A DNA stretch of 64,000 nt from Mojavia pulchra JT2-VF2 (GTDB lineage: Bacteria; Cyanobacteriota; Cyanobacteriia; Cyanobacteriales; Nostocaceae), in the NCBI GenBank assembly GCA_019359325.1, contig JAHHHN010000024.1, positions 29,409 through 93,408 on the forward strand, in the 5' to 3' direction. The number at the start of each line of letters is the position of its first letter. Within the stretch, counting starts at the first letter, position 1. Position numbers and translations under genes: made by a program. The notes beneath the pieces were generated by a model that was given only the letters and a program-made list of their open reading frames with translations, was not told the DNA's origin and did not search any database. Positions 38,988 through 46,991 of the stretch are shown here, in pieces.

Positions 38988-41342
38988 GTGCGAATTCCGC
39001 TAGATTACTACCGAATTTTAGGACTACCGTTAGCGGCAAGCCAGGAACAATTGCGGCAAGCATACAGCGATCGCATTGTACAATTGCCGCGACGTGAGTA
39101 TTCTCAAGCAGCAATTTCTTCGCGCAAACAACTTATAGAAGAAGCTTACGTGGTTTTATCAGATCCAAAAGAACGTAGCCGTTATGATCAGCTGTATCTT
39201 GCCCATGCATATGACCCTGATCGTACTGGCTCTGCGACCGTAGCAGTTGAAAATCGCTCAGAAAATAACAACGGTGGGATTGACGCCCAAAGTCTTAGCA
39301 TTGAAATTTCCCAAGAGGAATTAGTAGGTGCTTTACTGATTCTGCAAGATCTCGGTGAATACGAAATCGTGCTGAAACTAGGTCGTCCATACTTGGTGAA
39401 TAAAAACGGTGCAGCAGATGCCAAAACAGGCGATAATCTCAGGACTGATGAAGAAACCGACGAAGATTCTGACCGTCCAGATGTTGTCCTCACCATTGCC
39501 CTAGCTTGTTTAGAACTAGGCCGTGAACAATGGCAGCAAGGTCACTACGAAAATGCTGCGAATTCTTTAGAAACTGGTTTGGAAATATTATCTAGGGAAG
39601 GGCTATTTGCCAGTGTGCAGGCAGAAATTCAGGCTGATCTGTATAAATTACGACCATATCGGATTCTAGAGTTATTAGCTTTACCAGAAGCCAAAGCTGC
39701 TGAACGACGCCAAGGCTTGGAATTATTGCAGAACATCTTGGATGATCGTGGTGGAATTGATGGTAATGCCAACGATGAATCGGGACTCAACATCGATGAC
39801 TTTCTGCGATTTATCCAGCAATTACGTAACCATCTAACAGTTGCAGAACAACACAAGTTGTTTGAAGCAGAAAGCAAGCGTCCTTCAGCTGTTGCCACTT
39901 ACTTAGCTGTTTATGCCTTAATCGCGCGGGGATTTGTGCAACGGCAACCGGCTTTAATTCGGCAAGCCAAGCAAATGTTGATGCGTTTAGGTAAACGCCA
40001 AGATGTACATTTAGAACAATCGTTATGTGCGCTTTTACTGGGGCAAACTGAAGAAGCTACCCGTGTTTTAGAACTTAGTCAGGAGTACGAAGCCCTAGCT
40101 TTTATTCGAGAAAAATCTCAAGATTCCCCAGATTTGTTGCCTGGGCTGTGTTTATATGGAGAACACTGGTTACAACATGAAGTGTTTCCCCATTTTCGAG
40201 ATTTAACAAAGCAGCAAGCTTCTCTAAAAAATTATTTCGCTCAACCGCAAGTACAAGCTTATTTAGAATCCCTACCAACGGATGCAGAAACAACCAATGA
40301 CTGGGCTGTAATTAACCGCCAGCCTTTTTCTGCTCCACCAACTCCACCAACAAATATTAGTACCTACGATCGCAACAATTCCACTGAGTTTCCGCGCCAA
40401 ATTCATCACAGCAGAACGCCTAACCCAGACTTGCCGGAAACCCCAAGGCGAGAAAGACCGGAATCTTCCAAGAACTTCTCACTGCCCAGATGGAATACAT
40501 CGCCTAGTTCTGCGTCTGGTGAGAATAAAACACCAGAAATGCCGATGGGACAAATTCCTAGTGCCGAACGCATAGCTAGAGGGTCGAATCAGAACTTGAA
40601 TGGTTCAGCTAAAGCTTCTACACGTCAAACTCAACAGCGAAAAAGGCGTAAGCCTAGCCAACCTTCTAGCCGAGAACGTGTAGTGGAAAATCGTCATCGT
40701 CATCCTCCACGGCGGCAGAATCTTGCCAACACCTTACGAGGAAAAACACGTCTAGCGTTGACTTTACTGGCTTGTTTGCTGGGAATACTACTTTTTTGGC
40801 TGATTGCCTCAACAACATTTGGATTGGTGAGAAATTTATTCTTCTCGCCACCACCTTTACCAGGCGAACAGTTGTTCGTGGAAATTAATCAACCACCAAT
40901 ACCAATTCCCGATCCCAACAGCAAACCGCAATCATCCCAAGGAACTTTAACAACTGAGGCAGCAGAGGACACCATTCGCATCTGGTTATCTACCAAAGCT
41001 GCTGCTTTAGGGCCCGATCATGATGTTGATAAATTACAGCAGATTTTAACTGGTTCATCTCTAACCCAATGGCGGCAAATTGCCCAGCAGGATAGGTCAG
41101 ATAACCGCTATCGGAAATACGAACATAGCCTGAAGGTGGAATCTGTAGATACCACTGAATTAGACCCGGATCAGGCGGCTGTGGAAGCCACAGTCAAGGA
41201 ACTGACACAGTTCTATCAAAATGGCCAGATGAGGAACTCTTCTAGGGAAAGTTTGCGAGTTCGGTATAATTTGGTGAGACAAGAAGGTACGTGGCGAATT
41301 CAGAGTATGTCAGTTGTTAATAAAATCACTCTGAACTTTTAA
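38988..41342 (+). CDS. ftn2: ARC6/Ftn2 (ZipN) cell division protein
   Basis: A 784-aa FtsZ-anchoring division protein. It has an N-terminal J-like domain about 1-65 (LDYYRILGLPLAASQEQLRQ ... SDPKERSRYDQ) without the HPD triplet, as in plant ARC6; a helical middle region about 95-430; a Pro/Ser/Arg-rich linker about 440-585; one transmembrane helix about 588-612 (LALTLLACLLGILLFWLI); and a C-terminal DUF4101/ARC6-IMS domain (EDTIRIWLSTKAAALG ... RVRYNLVRQEGTWRI). In cyanobacteria it tethers FtsZ to the membrane and recruits other divisome proteins. The start is GTG 38988. The long upstream spacer may hold a complex promoter. Confidence 0.92.
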   Translation: MRIPLDYYRILGLPLAASQEQLRQAYSDRIVQLPRREYSQAAISSRKQLIEEAYVVLSDPKERSRYDQLYLAHAYDPDRTGSATVAVENRSENNNGGIDAQSLSIEISQEELVGALLILQDLGEYEIVLKLGRPYLVNKNGAADAKTGDNLRTDEETDEDSDRPDVVLTIALACLELGREQWQQGHYENAANSLETGLEILSREGLFASVQAEIQADLYKLRPYRILELLALPEAKAAERRQGLELLQNILDDRGGIDGNANDESGLNIDDFLRFIQQLRNHLTVAEQHKLFEAESKRPSAVATYLAVYALIARGFVQRQPALIRQAKQMLMRLGKRQDVHLEQSLCALLLGQTEEATRVLELSQEYEALAFIREKSQDSPDLLPGLCLYGEHWLQHEVFPHFRDLTKQQASLKNYFAQPQVQAYLESLPTDAETTNDWAVINRQPFSAPPTPPTNISTYDRNNSTEFPRQIHHSRTPNPDLPETPRRERPESSKNFSLPRWNTSPSSASGENKTPEMPMGQIPSAERIARGSNQNLNGSAKASTRQTQQRKRRKPSQPSSRERVVENRHRHPPRRQNLANTLRGKTRLALTLLACLLGILLFWLIASTTFGLVRNLFFSPPPLPGEQLFVEINQPPIPIPDPNSKPQSSQGTLTTEAAEDTIRIWLSTKAAALGPDHDVDKLQQILTGSSLTQWRQIAQQDRSDNRYRKYEHSLKVESVDTTELDPDQAAVEATVKELTQFYQNGQMRNSSRESLRVRYNLVRQEGTWRIQSMSVVNKITLNF

Positions 41343-41881
41343 CTCAATCCTATATACAAGGAAGTTTTCTATTTCCTAATTTTTGGGGAATAGAGATTTT
41401 GCCAGATTAGCGATCGCATCTTCTTGAATCCGTTGTCAAGGTAGTGATTATACTGCTACGTGTTAGCAGGCGATCGCTGCTAGATAATGGCATAACCAAG
41501 CAATTGTCATCAAACCTTGACATTACTCTCAGTTAGCGAGAGGAAAAAGTCATGATCCCCTGACAAAGCGATCCCAAAAGACTAATAAATACGTAAAACA
41601 GGCGAAAAAACGGCTTGAGGCCCCTTGATCCCTGGCGAGGGTTACTGGTTAATATTTACTTAACAACAAGGACTCCTCCGATCCCCAAAAAATGCTGTCT
41701 TGAGCATAAATAAGGAATTGAAAGGAAGTGACTCTCAATTTAACAACAGTTTAAAAAACAACAAAACTGGGCAAGGCCAGGAGCCAGGAATCAGAAATTC
41801 ATCTGGAGTGGATGAAATGATACATAGCATTCTGTAACCAGGGGAAATCATTGACCTTTCAAACTACTGGAGGCCAAATAA
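41343..41881. other. Intergenic, about 540 bp
   Basis: Spacer between ftn2 and the DUF4912 gene with HIP1 sites. Its 3' end carries the ribosome-binding site TGGAGG. No gene, RNA or clear terminator recognised. Confidence 0.35.
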
Positions 41882-43129
41882 ATGGCAAAAGAACGTCCGC
41901 CGCTAGAAGAAATGACATTGCGGCAACTACGCAAGGTTGCTAGTGAATATGGCATCTCTCGCTATAGCCGAATGCGGAAATCGCAACTATTAGCATCGAT
42001 TCAAGAAGTTCAGCGCAGCAAATTTTCGCTCAGTCCATCTCGTTCACCGGAGGCACAGGAAACCGTGGAAGCCGCAAAATTTGAATTAGGTCAGGTAGAT
42101 CGTAATGGTGGTTCTCTCGCTGATGTTGACGAAGGATTAGCCGATCTACCCGCAGGTTACGGTGAAAGCCGGATTGTACTTTTACCACGCGATCCTCAGT
42201 GGGCTTACACTTACTGGGATGTTTCCAATGAGCATAAAGAAGACTTACGGCGGCAAGGCGGACAACAGCTGGCACTGCGGATTTACGATGTTACCGACAT
42301 TGATCTCGATTACCAAAGCCCCCACAACCTCCAAGAATATCCTGCTGATGAACTGGCAAGAGAATGGTATCTACCTGTTCCAGTAAGCGATCGCGATTAT
42401 GTGATCGATATTGGTTACCGTTCTTTTGATGGACGCTGGTTAGTTTTAGCTCGTTCCGCACGAGTACACATTCCTCCTGTCTATCCTTCTGACTGGATTG
42501 AAGATGTCTTCGTCACTGTCAATTTTGAAGAAGATTTGCGTGGCAAGACTGTCTATGAATTGGTTCCTCCCGCCAAGAAGATCGCAACAACATCTGTCAA
42601 TGGCAACGGTAACCCCATTTACGACCAAATCTTTGGCTTAGCCGAATCTGCCGAAGCGCAAAGAGTTGCAGGTTCTCTGTTCGGCTCCATGCAGCAAGTA
42701 CCAGGTTCAGTCAGCCCCGAACAAGCTATCAGCTCCTACATTTTCCCATCTGGTGTAGGTATGTGGGCAGTTCCCACCACCTCTGGTTTAACCATGTCTG
42801 GTGTAGGAATGTCAGGTGTTGGCTTCTCAGCTTCTGCTGTACCAGTACGTCCACGCAAATTCTGGTTAATTGCTGATGCTGAGTTGATTGTCTACGGTGC
42901 AACTGAACCAGATGCTACCGTAACTATTGGTGGTCGTCCGATTAAACTGAATCCAGATGGTACATTCCGCTTTCAAATGTCATTCCAAGATGGTTTAATT
43001 GACTACCCAATTTTGGCGGTTGCTGCTGATGGTGAGCAAACCCGCTCAATTCACATGAAATTCAACCGTGAAACTCCATCCCGGAATACCAACACCAAAG
43101 AAGATGCCGTTTTAGAGTGGCTCTCTTAA
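41882..43129 (+). CDS. DUF4912 protein with Rho-N-like domain
   Basis: A 415-aa protein. Residues 8-45 (LEEMTLRQLRKVASEYGISR ... KSQLLASIQ) form a Rho-N/SAP-like nucleic-acid-binding helix bundle. Residues 90-220 are DUF4912 (LLPRDPQWAYTYWDVSNEHK ... YVIDIGYRSFDGRWLVLARS). Residues 310-395 form another beta-rich block with Gly/Thr turns (LIVYGATEPDATVTIGGRPI), Ig-like in appearance. It is well conserved in cyanobacteria with unknown function. The domains suggest RNA or DNA binding coupled to a carbohydrate-like or structural module; that is inference. TGGAGG precedes the ATG, and it has its own terminator. Confidence 0.85.
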   Translation: MAKERPPLEEMTLRQLRKVASEYGISRYSRMRKSQLLASIQEVQRSKFSLSPSRSPEAQETVEAAKFELGQVDRNGGSLADVDEGLADLPAGYGESRIVLLPRDPQWAYTYWDVSNEHKEDLRRQGGQQLALRIYDVTDIDLDYQSPHNLQEYPADELAREWYLPVPVSDRDYVIDIGYRSFDGRWLVLARSARVHIPPVYPSDWIEDVFVTVNFEEDLRGKTVYELVPPAKKIATTSVNGNGNPIYDQIFGLAESAEAQRVAGSLFGSMQQVPGSVSPEQAISSYIFPSGVGMWAVPTTSGLTMSGVGMSGVGFSASAVPVRPRKFWLIADAELIVYGATEPDATVTIGGRPIKLNPDGTFRFQMSFQDGLIDYPILAVAADGEQTRSIHMKFNRETPSRNTNTKEDAVLEWLS

Positions 43130-43172
43130 TTTCGGATTTTGAATTAACTCCAGATTGAAATATAAATTTTTT

Positions 43173-43204
43173 ACCCGCTATAGTAATTCTGTAGCGGGTT
43201 TTTG
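43173..43204 (+). terminator. Rho-independent terminator
   Basis: ACCCGCTA and TAGCGGGT form a perfect 8-bp stem with an 11-nt loop, followed by TTTTT. It lies 44 nt after the DUF4912 stop codon. Confidence 0.8.
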
Positions 43205-43235
43205 CTTGCAAGAACTCATCAAGAATATTTAATAT

Positions 43236-44159
43236 ATGCCAAAATTAATTTTTTTATCTATCTTTATAGTCATTGTCAACTTATTAACAGCTTGTAAAAA
43301 TATTGAGCCTAATTCAGCGCAAGAACCATCGAAAACTTCTTGTATTAGCAAAAATCCTAAATTCAGTATTGAGTTCTTAAAAACCAACAATGAAGGTAAA
43401 AAATATGCAAGAGGTATTAATCATGTGATAATTTTTAATCCTAAATCAGCAGAACTAGACTTTAAGGTAAATGTTGGTTTATCTCATAAGCTTTATTTAA
43501 AAGATAACCAAGGTAAATTGCGTAAAGAATACGTGCCAAAACAATTTCGAGAAATCATTAATGATGATAATTCAAAATTAAACGGACAAGTACCGCTAGC
43601 AGCAATTAATGCCGACTATATAGACACTGATAATAAACCACAAGGCTTAAACATTTCTCGTGGAGTAGAGTATTCAGGAGCTTTTAAAAATAAGCGTTCC
43701 TCCTTCGGAATCTCAGGAGGTCAACCGAAGGATAGAAAAGCTACTATCCAGGCTGGTAGGAGAAAGGATGTAGTTCTTAATTACAATCTAGTAGGAGGTA
43801 ATGGGAGATTTTATCGTGGCGGTAAGTTTAAAAATATTTGTTCTGATTTGGGAGAATTTGCCTGCAAAGATGCTACTAATCGCTCTCTGGTAGCTATCAC
43901 TGATAAAGGCTACGTAATTTTGCTAGTGAATGATTCTAAAGCTAATTCAGATATTGAATTTTCTCAACTCAATCAAGAATTACTTCCAGACAAATTTGAT
44001 GATGTTTTAGAAGGCATCGCTCGCAATCATTGCTTAGGTAATATTCAAGAAGGAATGTTATTTGATGGCGGTATGTCTCCAGGATTATATTACAACAATA
44101 GAATTTATGTAGAGAATCCTGGAGTCATTGGTTCAGTATTTTTGATTTATAAAAAATAA
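43236..44159 (+). CDS. Phosphodiester glycosidase family lipoprotein
   Basis: A 307-aa protein with a signal peptide ending in a lipobox (LLTAC, Cys about residue 20), so it is probably an exported lipoprotein. The rest matches the phosphodiester glycosidase (NAGPA-like) domain: AAINADYIDTDNKPQGLNIS, GISGG, YNLVGGNGRFYRGG, RSLVAITDKGYVILLV and the C-terminal LFDGGMSPGLYYNN. Members cleave sugar phosphodiesters or act in exopolysaccharide turnover; the substrate here is unknown. Lower GC than its neighbours and Lys/Asn-rich, which may suggest acquisition. It stands alone on its strand. Confidence 0.82.
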   Translation: MPKLIFLSIFIVIVNLLTACKNIEPNSAQEPSKTSCISKNPKFSIEFLKTNNEGKKYARGINHVIIFNPKSAELDFKVNVGLSHKLYLKDNQGKLRKEYVPKQFREIINDDNSKLNGQVPLAAINADYIDTDNKPQGLNISRGVEYSGAFKNKRSSFGISGGQPKDRKATIQAGRRKDVVLNYNLVGGNGRFYRGGKFKNICSDLGEFACKDATNRSLVAITDKGYVILLVNDSKANSDIEFSQLNQELLPDKFDDVLEGIARNHCLGNIQEGMLFDGGMSPGLYYNNRIYVENPGVIGSVFLIYKK

Positions 44160-44354
44160 AATAATTAAATATTACTGTGTTGCGAAGGTAATTGTTATTG
44201 CTACCGCCAAAAACAGTACTGTGATTTAGAGGCTAAAGTATAAATTTGTCATCCTTCTTTTGGATAGTTGTGTCAGTAATCTAACGATGAGTGTGATCCC
44301 TCCAAATTCTGAACCGTAAAACGTTACCCTAGAGGGTGTAGCTAACAAGAACCT

Positions 44355-44924
44355 ATGACACCTGAAGAAATTGCGGGTACACTGACAGAAATATTTGGTA
44401 CAGCAGATGTTGCTGCGATCGCATCTGGATCGTGGCAAGTAGAAACTTCTAGTTTTCGACTGTTGGTGTTGCTTTCGGAAGATTATAGTTGGTTGCGAAT
44501 TTTACTGCCGATTGTGCCAATAGAAGCTGCCCAACCGTTTTTAGAGCAATTTTTAGAAGCCAACTTTGATGACACTCAGGAAGTACGCTACGCTTTGTAT
44601 GAAGGGGTGGTATGGGGCGTATTTCAGCATAATACAAGCACCTTAGTGAGTATAGACTTATCTAGTGCGATCGCCCGACTGGTATCTCTATATGATGCAG
44701 GTTTAAATGATGTCTTCAATAGACAAATTGAAAGCCGCATCCGACAAATCATCGCAGCAGCAAAACGGCAAGGACAATCTCTTCAATCCACAATGCAGAA
44801 CTTGGAACGCTTTTATACAGAAGGATTGTTGGGAGAAATCGAGCAAACCCCACAAGCACGGGAACAAGTACTAGGTTTATGGCGGATTCAATTAGAACGC
44901 TTGTGGGATGAGATCAAAGCATAG
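44355..44924 (+). CDS. Conserved hypothetical protein, YbjN/CesT-like
   Basis: A 189-aa soluble alpha/beta protein. The first 120 residues (LLVLLSEDYSWLRILLPIVP, ANFDDTQEVRYALYEGVVWG) have the pattern of YbjN or type III chaperone-like folds, and the last 60 residues form a long helix. I know of no function. It is probably cyanobacteria-specific. The following gene starts 30 nt after it, so it may be cotranscribed. Confidence 0.7.
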   Translation: MTPEEIAGTLTEIFGTADVAAIASGSWQVETSSFRLLVLLSEDYSWLRILLPIVPIEAAQPFLEQFLEANFDDTQEVRYALYEGVVWGVFQHNTSTLVSIDLSSAIARLVSLYDAGLNDVFNRQIESRIRQIIAAAKRQGQSLQSTMQNLERFYTEGLLGEIEQTPQAREQVLGLWRIQLERLWDEIKA

Positions 44925-44954
44925 ACAATTCAAAATTTAAAATTATTTTTCTGA

Positions 44955-45365
44955 ATGGTGGCAAGCATTTCGGTTGCTATGGACATAATTCAAATCCTCA
45001 AACAGGACTATCAAAGATTTCCAGTTAATCAAACTTACAGTATTTACGCTTCAGATGTTTATTTTCAAGATCCGCTAAATAAATTTCGTGGTGTTAAACG
45101 CTATCAGCAGATGATTAAATTCATCCAGACTTGGTTTTTAAATCCTCAAATGGACTTGCATGACATTCAATCTTTAGGAGACACAATTAAAAGCGAGTGG
45201 ACACTCAGCTGGAATACTCCCCTACCTTGGAAACCACGGATCTCTATTTCTGGTTGGAGTGAATTACGCCTCAATTCTGATAATTTAATTGTTTCCCACA
45301 TTGATTATTGGCACTGTTCCCGCTTAGACGTGTTAAAGCAGCATTTATTGCCTTTAAACAACTGA
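44955..45365 (+). CDS. DUF2358 family protein (SnoaL/NTF2-like)
   Basis: A 136-aa protein of the DUF2358 family, found in cyanobacteria and plastids. It has the NTF2-like pattern: DYQRFPVNQTYSIYASDVYFQDP (helix and cone strand), FRGVKRYQQMIKFIQTWF, then strands ending ISHIDYWHCSRLD. The function is unknown. ATG 44979 (MDIIQIL) is a possible alternative start. It sits directly before get3d, 45 nt away. Confidence 0.78.
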   Translation: MVASISVAMDIIQILKQDYQRFPVNQTYSIYASDVYFQDPLNKFRGVKRYQQMIKFIQTWFLNPQMDLHDIQSLGDTIKSEWTLSWNTPLPWKPRISISGWSELRLNSDNLIVSHIDYWHCSRLDVLKQHLLPLNN

Positions 45366-45410
45366 TAATGTAAATAATTGTAAATAATTCTCAGCAGGAA
45401 AAAATTATCC

Positions 45411-46598
45411 ATGCGTGTAATTTTAATGACAGGTAAAGGCGGCGTAGGTAAAACCTCCGTAGCCGCCGCCACGGGTCTGCGTTGTGCAGAATTAGGCTAT
45501 CGTACCCTTGTGTTGAGTACAGATCCGGCTCACTCTCTGGCGGATAGTTTTGACCTGGAACTGGGACACGCACCTCGACAGATTCGCTCAAATTTGTGGG
45601 GTGCAGAACTAGATGCGCTACAAGAATTAGAAGGAAACTGGGGTTCTGTTAAGCGCTACATTACCCAAGTTTTACAAGCGAGGGGTTTAGAAGGAGTACA
45701 AGCAGAAGAATTAGCAATCCTGCCAGGCATGGATGAGATTTTTGGCTTGGTAAGAATGAAACGCCATTATGATGAAGGTGATTTTGATGTATTGATCATC
45801 GATTCTGCTCCCACAGGCACAGCATTGCGACTGCTGAGTTTACCTGAAGTTGGTGGTTGGTATATGCGCCGTTTCTACAAACCATTTCAAAACATCTCAG
45901 TAGCACTTCGACCTTTAGTTGAGCCTATTTTTAGACCAATCGCAGGTTTTTCGCTACCAGACAAAGAAGTGATGGATGCTCCTTACGAATTTTATGAACA
46001 AATTGAAGCACTAGAAAAAGTTTTGACCGATAATACTCAAACCTCAGTGCGCCTCGTTACTAATCCCGAAAAGATGGTAATTAAAGAGTCTCTTCGCGCT
46101 CATGCCTATTTGAGTTTATATAATGTTGCAACAGATTTAGTAGTAGCTAATCGCATTATTCCCGCTGAAGTACAAGATCCATTTTTTCAACGTTGGAAAG
46201 AAAATCAACAGCAATATCGTCAAGAAATTCATGACGATTTCCACCCTCTACCTGTGAAGGAAGTTCCACTTTTCTCTGAGGAAATGTGTGGATTAGCAGC
46301 TTTAGAAAGGCTAAAAGAAACACTCTACAAAGATGAAGATCCCACTCAAGTTTATTATAAAGAAACAACCATTAGGGTTGTGCAAGATAAGAACCAATAC
46401 AGCTTGGAACTTTATCTGCCAGGTATCCCTAAGAACCAAATTCAACTGAATAAAACTGGGGATGAATTAAACATTACTATTGGCAACCACCGCCGTAATT
46501 TAGTATTACCACAAGCCCTAGCAGCACTCCAACCCGCAGGAGCAAAGATGGATGGAGATTATCTGAAAATCCGCTTTGCTGACAATCTAGGAGTTTAA
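45411..46598 (+). CDS. get3d: Get3d-type ArsA/Get3 ATPase with Hsp20-like C-terminus
   Basis: A 395-aa dimeric ATPase of the ArsA/Get3 family. It has a deviant Walker A (GKGGVGKTS), switch I region [13 protein letters not shown] and switch [17 protein letters not shown]-terminal alpha-crystallin-like domain of about 85 residues ([18 protein letters not shown] ... GDYLKIRF) marks the Get3d class found in cyanobacteria and chloroplasts. By homology it shelters hydrophobic or amphipathic ligands, but its clients are not settled. The CxxC of eukaryotic Get3 is absent. It follows two small conserved genes on the same strand and is closed by a terminator. Confidence 0.9.
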   Translation: MRVILMTGKGGVGKTSVAAATGLRCAELGYRTLVLSTDPAHSLADSFDLELGHAPRQIRSNLWGAELDALQELEGNWGSVKRYITQVLQARGLEGVQAEELAILPGMDEIFGLVRMKRHYDEGDFDVLIIDSAPTGTALRLLSLPEVGGWYMRRFYKPFQNISVALRPLVEPIFRPIAGFSLPDKEVMDAPYEFYEQIEALEKVLTDNTQTSVRLVTNPEKMVIKESLRAHAYLSLYNVATDLVVANRIIPAEVQDPFFQRWKENQQQYRQEIHDDFHPLPVKEVPLFSEEMCGLAALERLKETLYKDEDPTQVYYKETTIRVVQDKNQYSLELYLPGIPKNQIQLNKTGDELNITIGNHRRNLVLPQALAALQPAGAKMDGDYLKIRFADNLGV

Positions 46599-46642
46599 TT
46601 TTGCTAAAAAAGTAAGTAGAAATAATCTAGTTTTTTTGCTTG

Positions 46643-46677
46643 TACAGGCGTGATTTTATTCGCGCCTGTAATTTTTT
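46643..46677 (+). terminator. Rho-independent terminator after get3d
   Basis: TACAGGCG and CGCCTGTA form a perfect 8-bp stem around a 12-nt loop, followed by ATTTTTT. It lies 45 nt after the get3d stop codon. Confidence 0.8.
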
Positions 46678-46991
46678 GTATGATCTCGATGACTACCAAG
46701 CTCAAGTAAATACGTCCGGAAAAAATTAATAAAAGTTTGTATTAAGTGCAGATAAATTTCAGTTTTTATTGTAATAAGATAGCCTAGCCACATTCAGTTC
46801 CCTAATTTACTAAATTTATAGAAAATTTATATCAAAGTAAATAAAAATTAAAGGCTAGCACTTGCCAGTATTTTTACTGAAGACAATCATCACAATTAAA
46901 TTTAATAATCTTTTTATATATAGTAAGAGATTTGACAAGTTTTTTAAATTTTGTTGCGTTCCGAAATAAAAATTCATATCACTACAAACTA

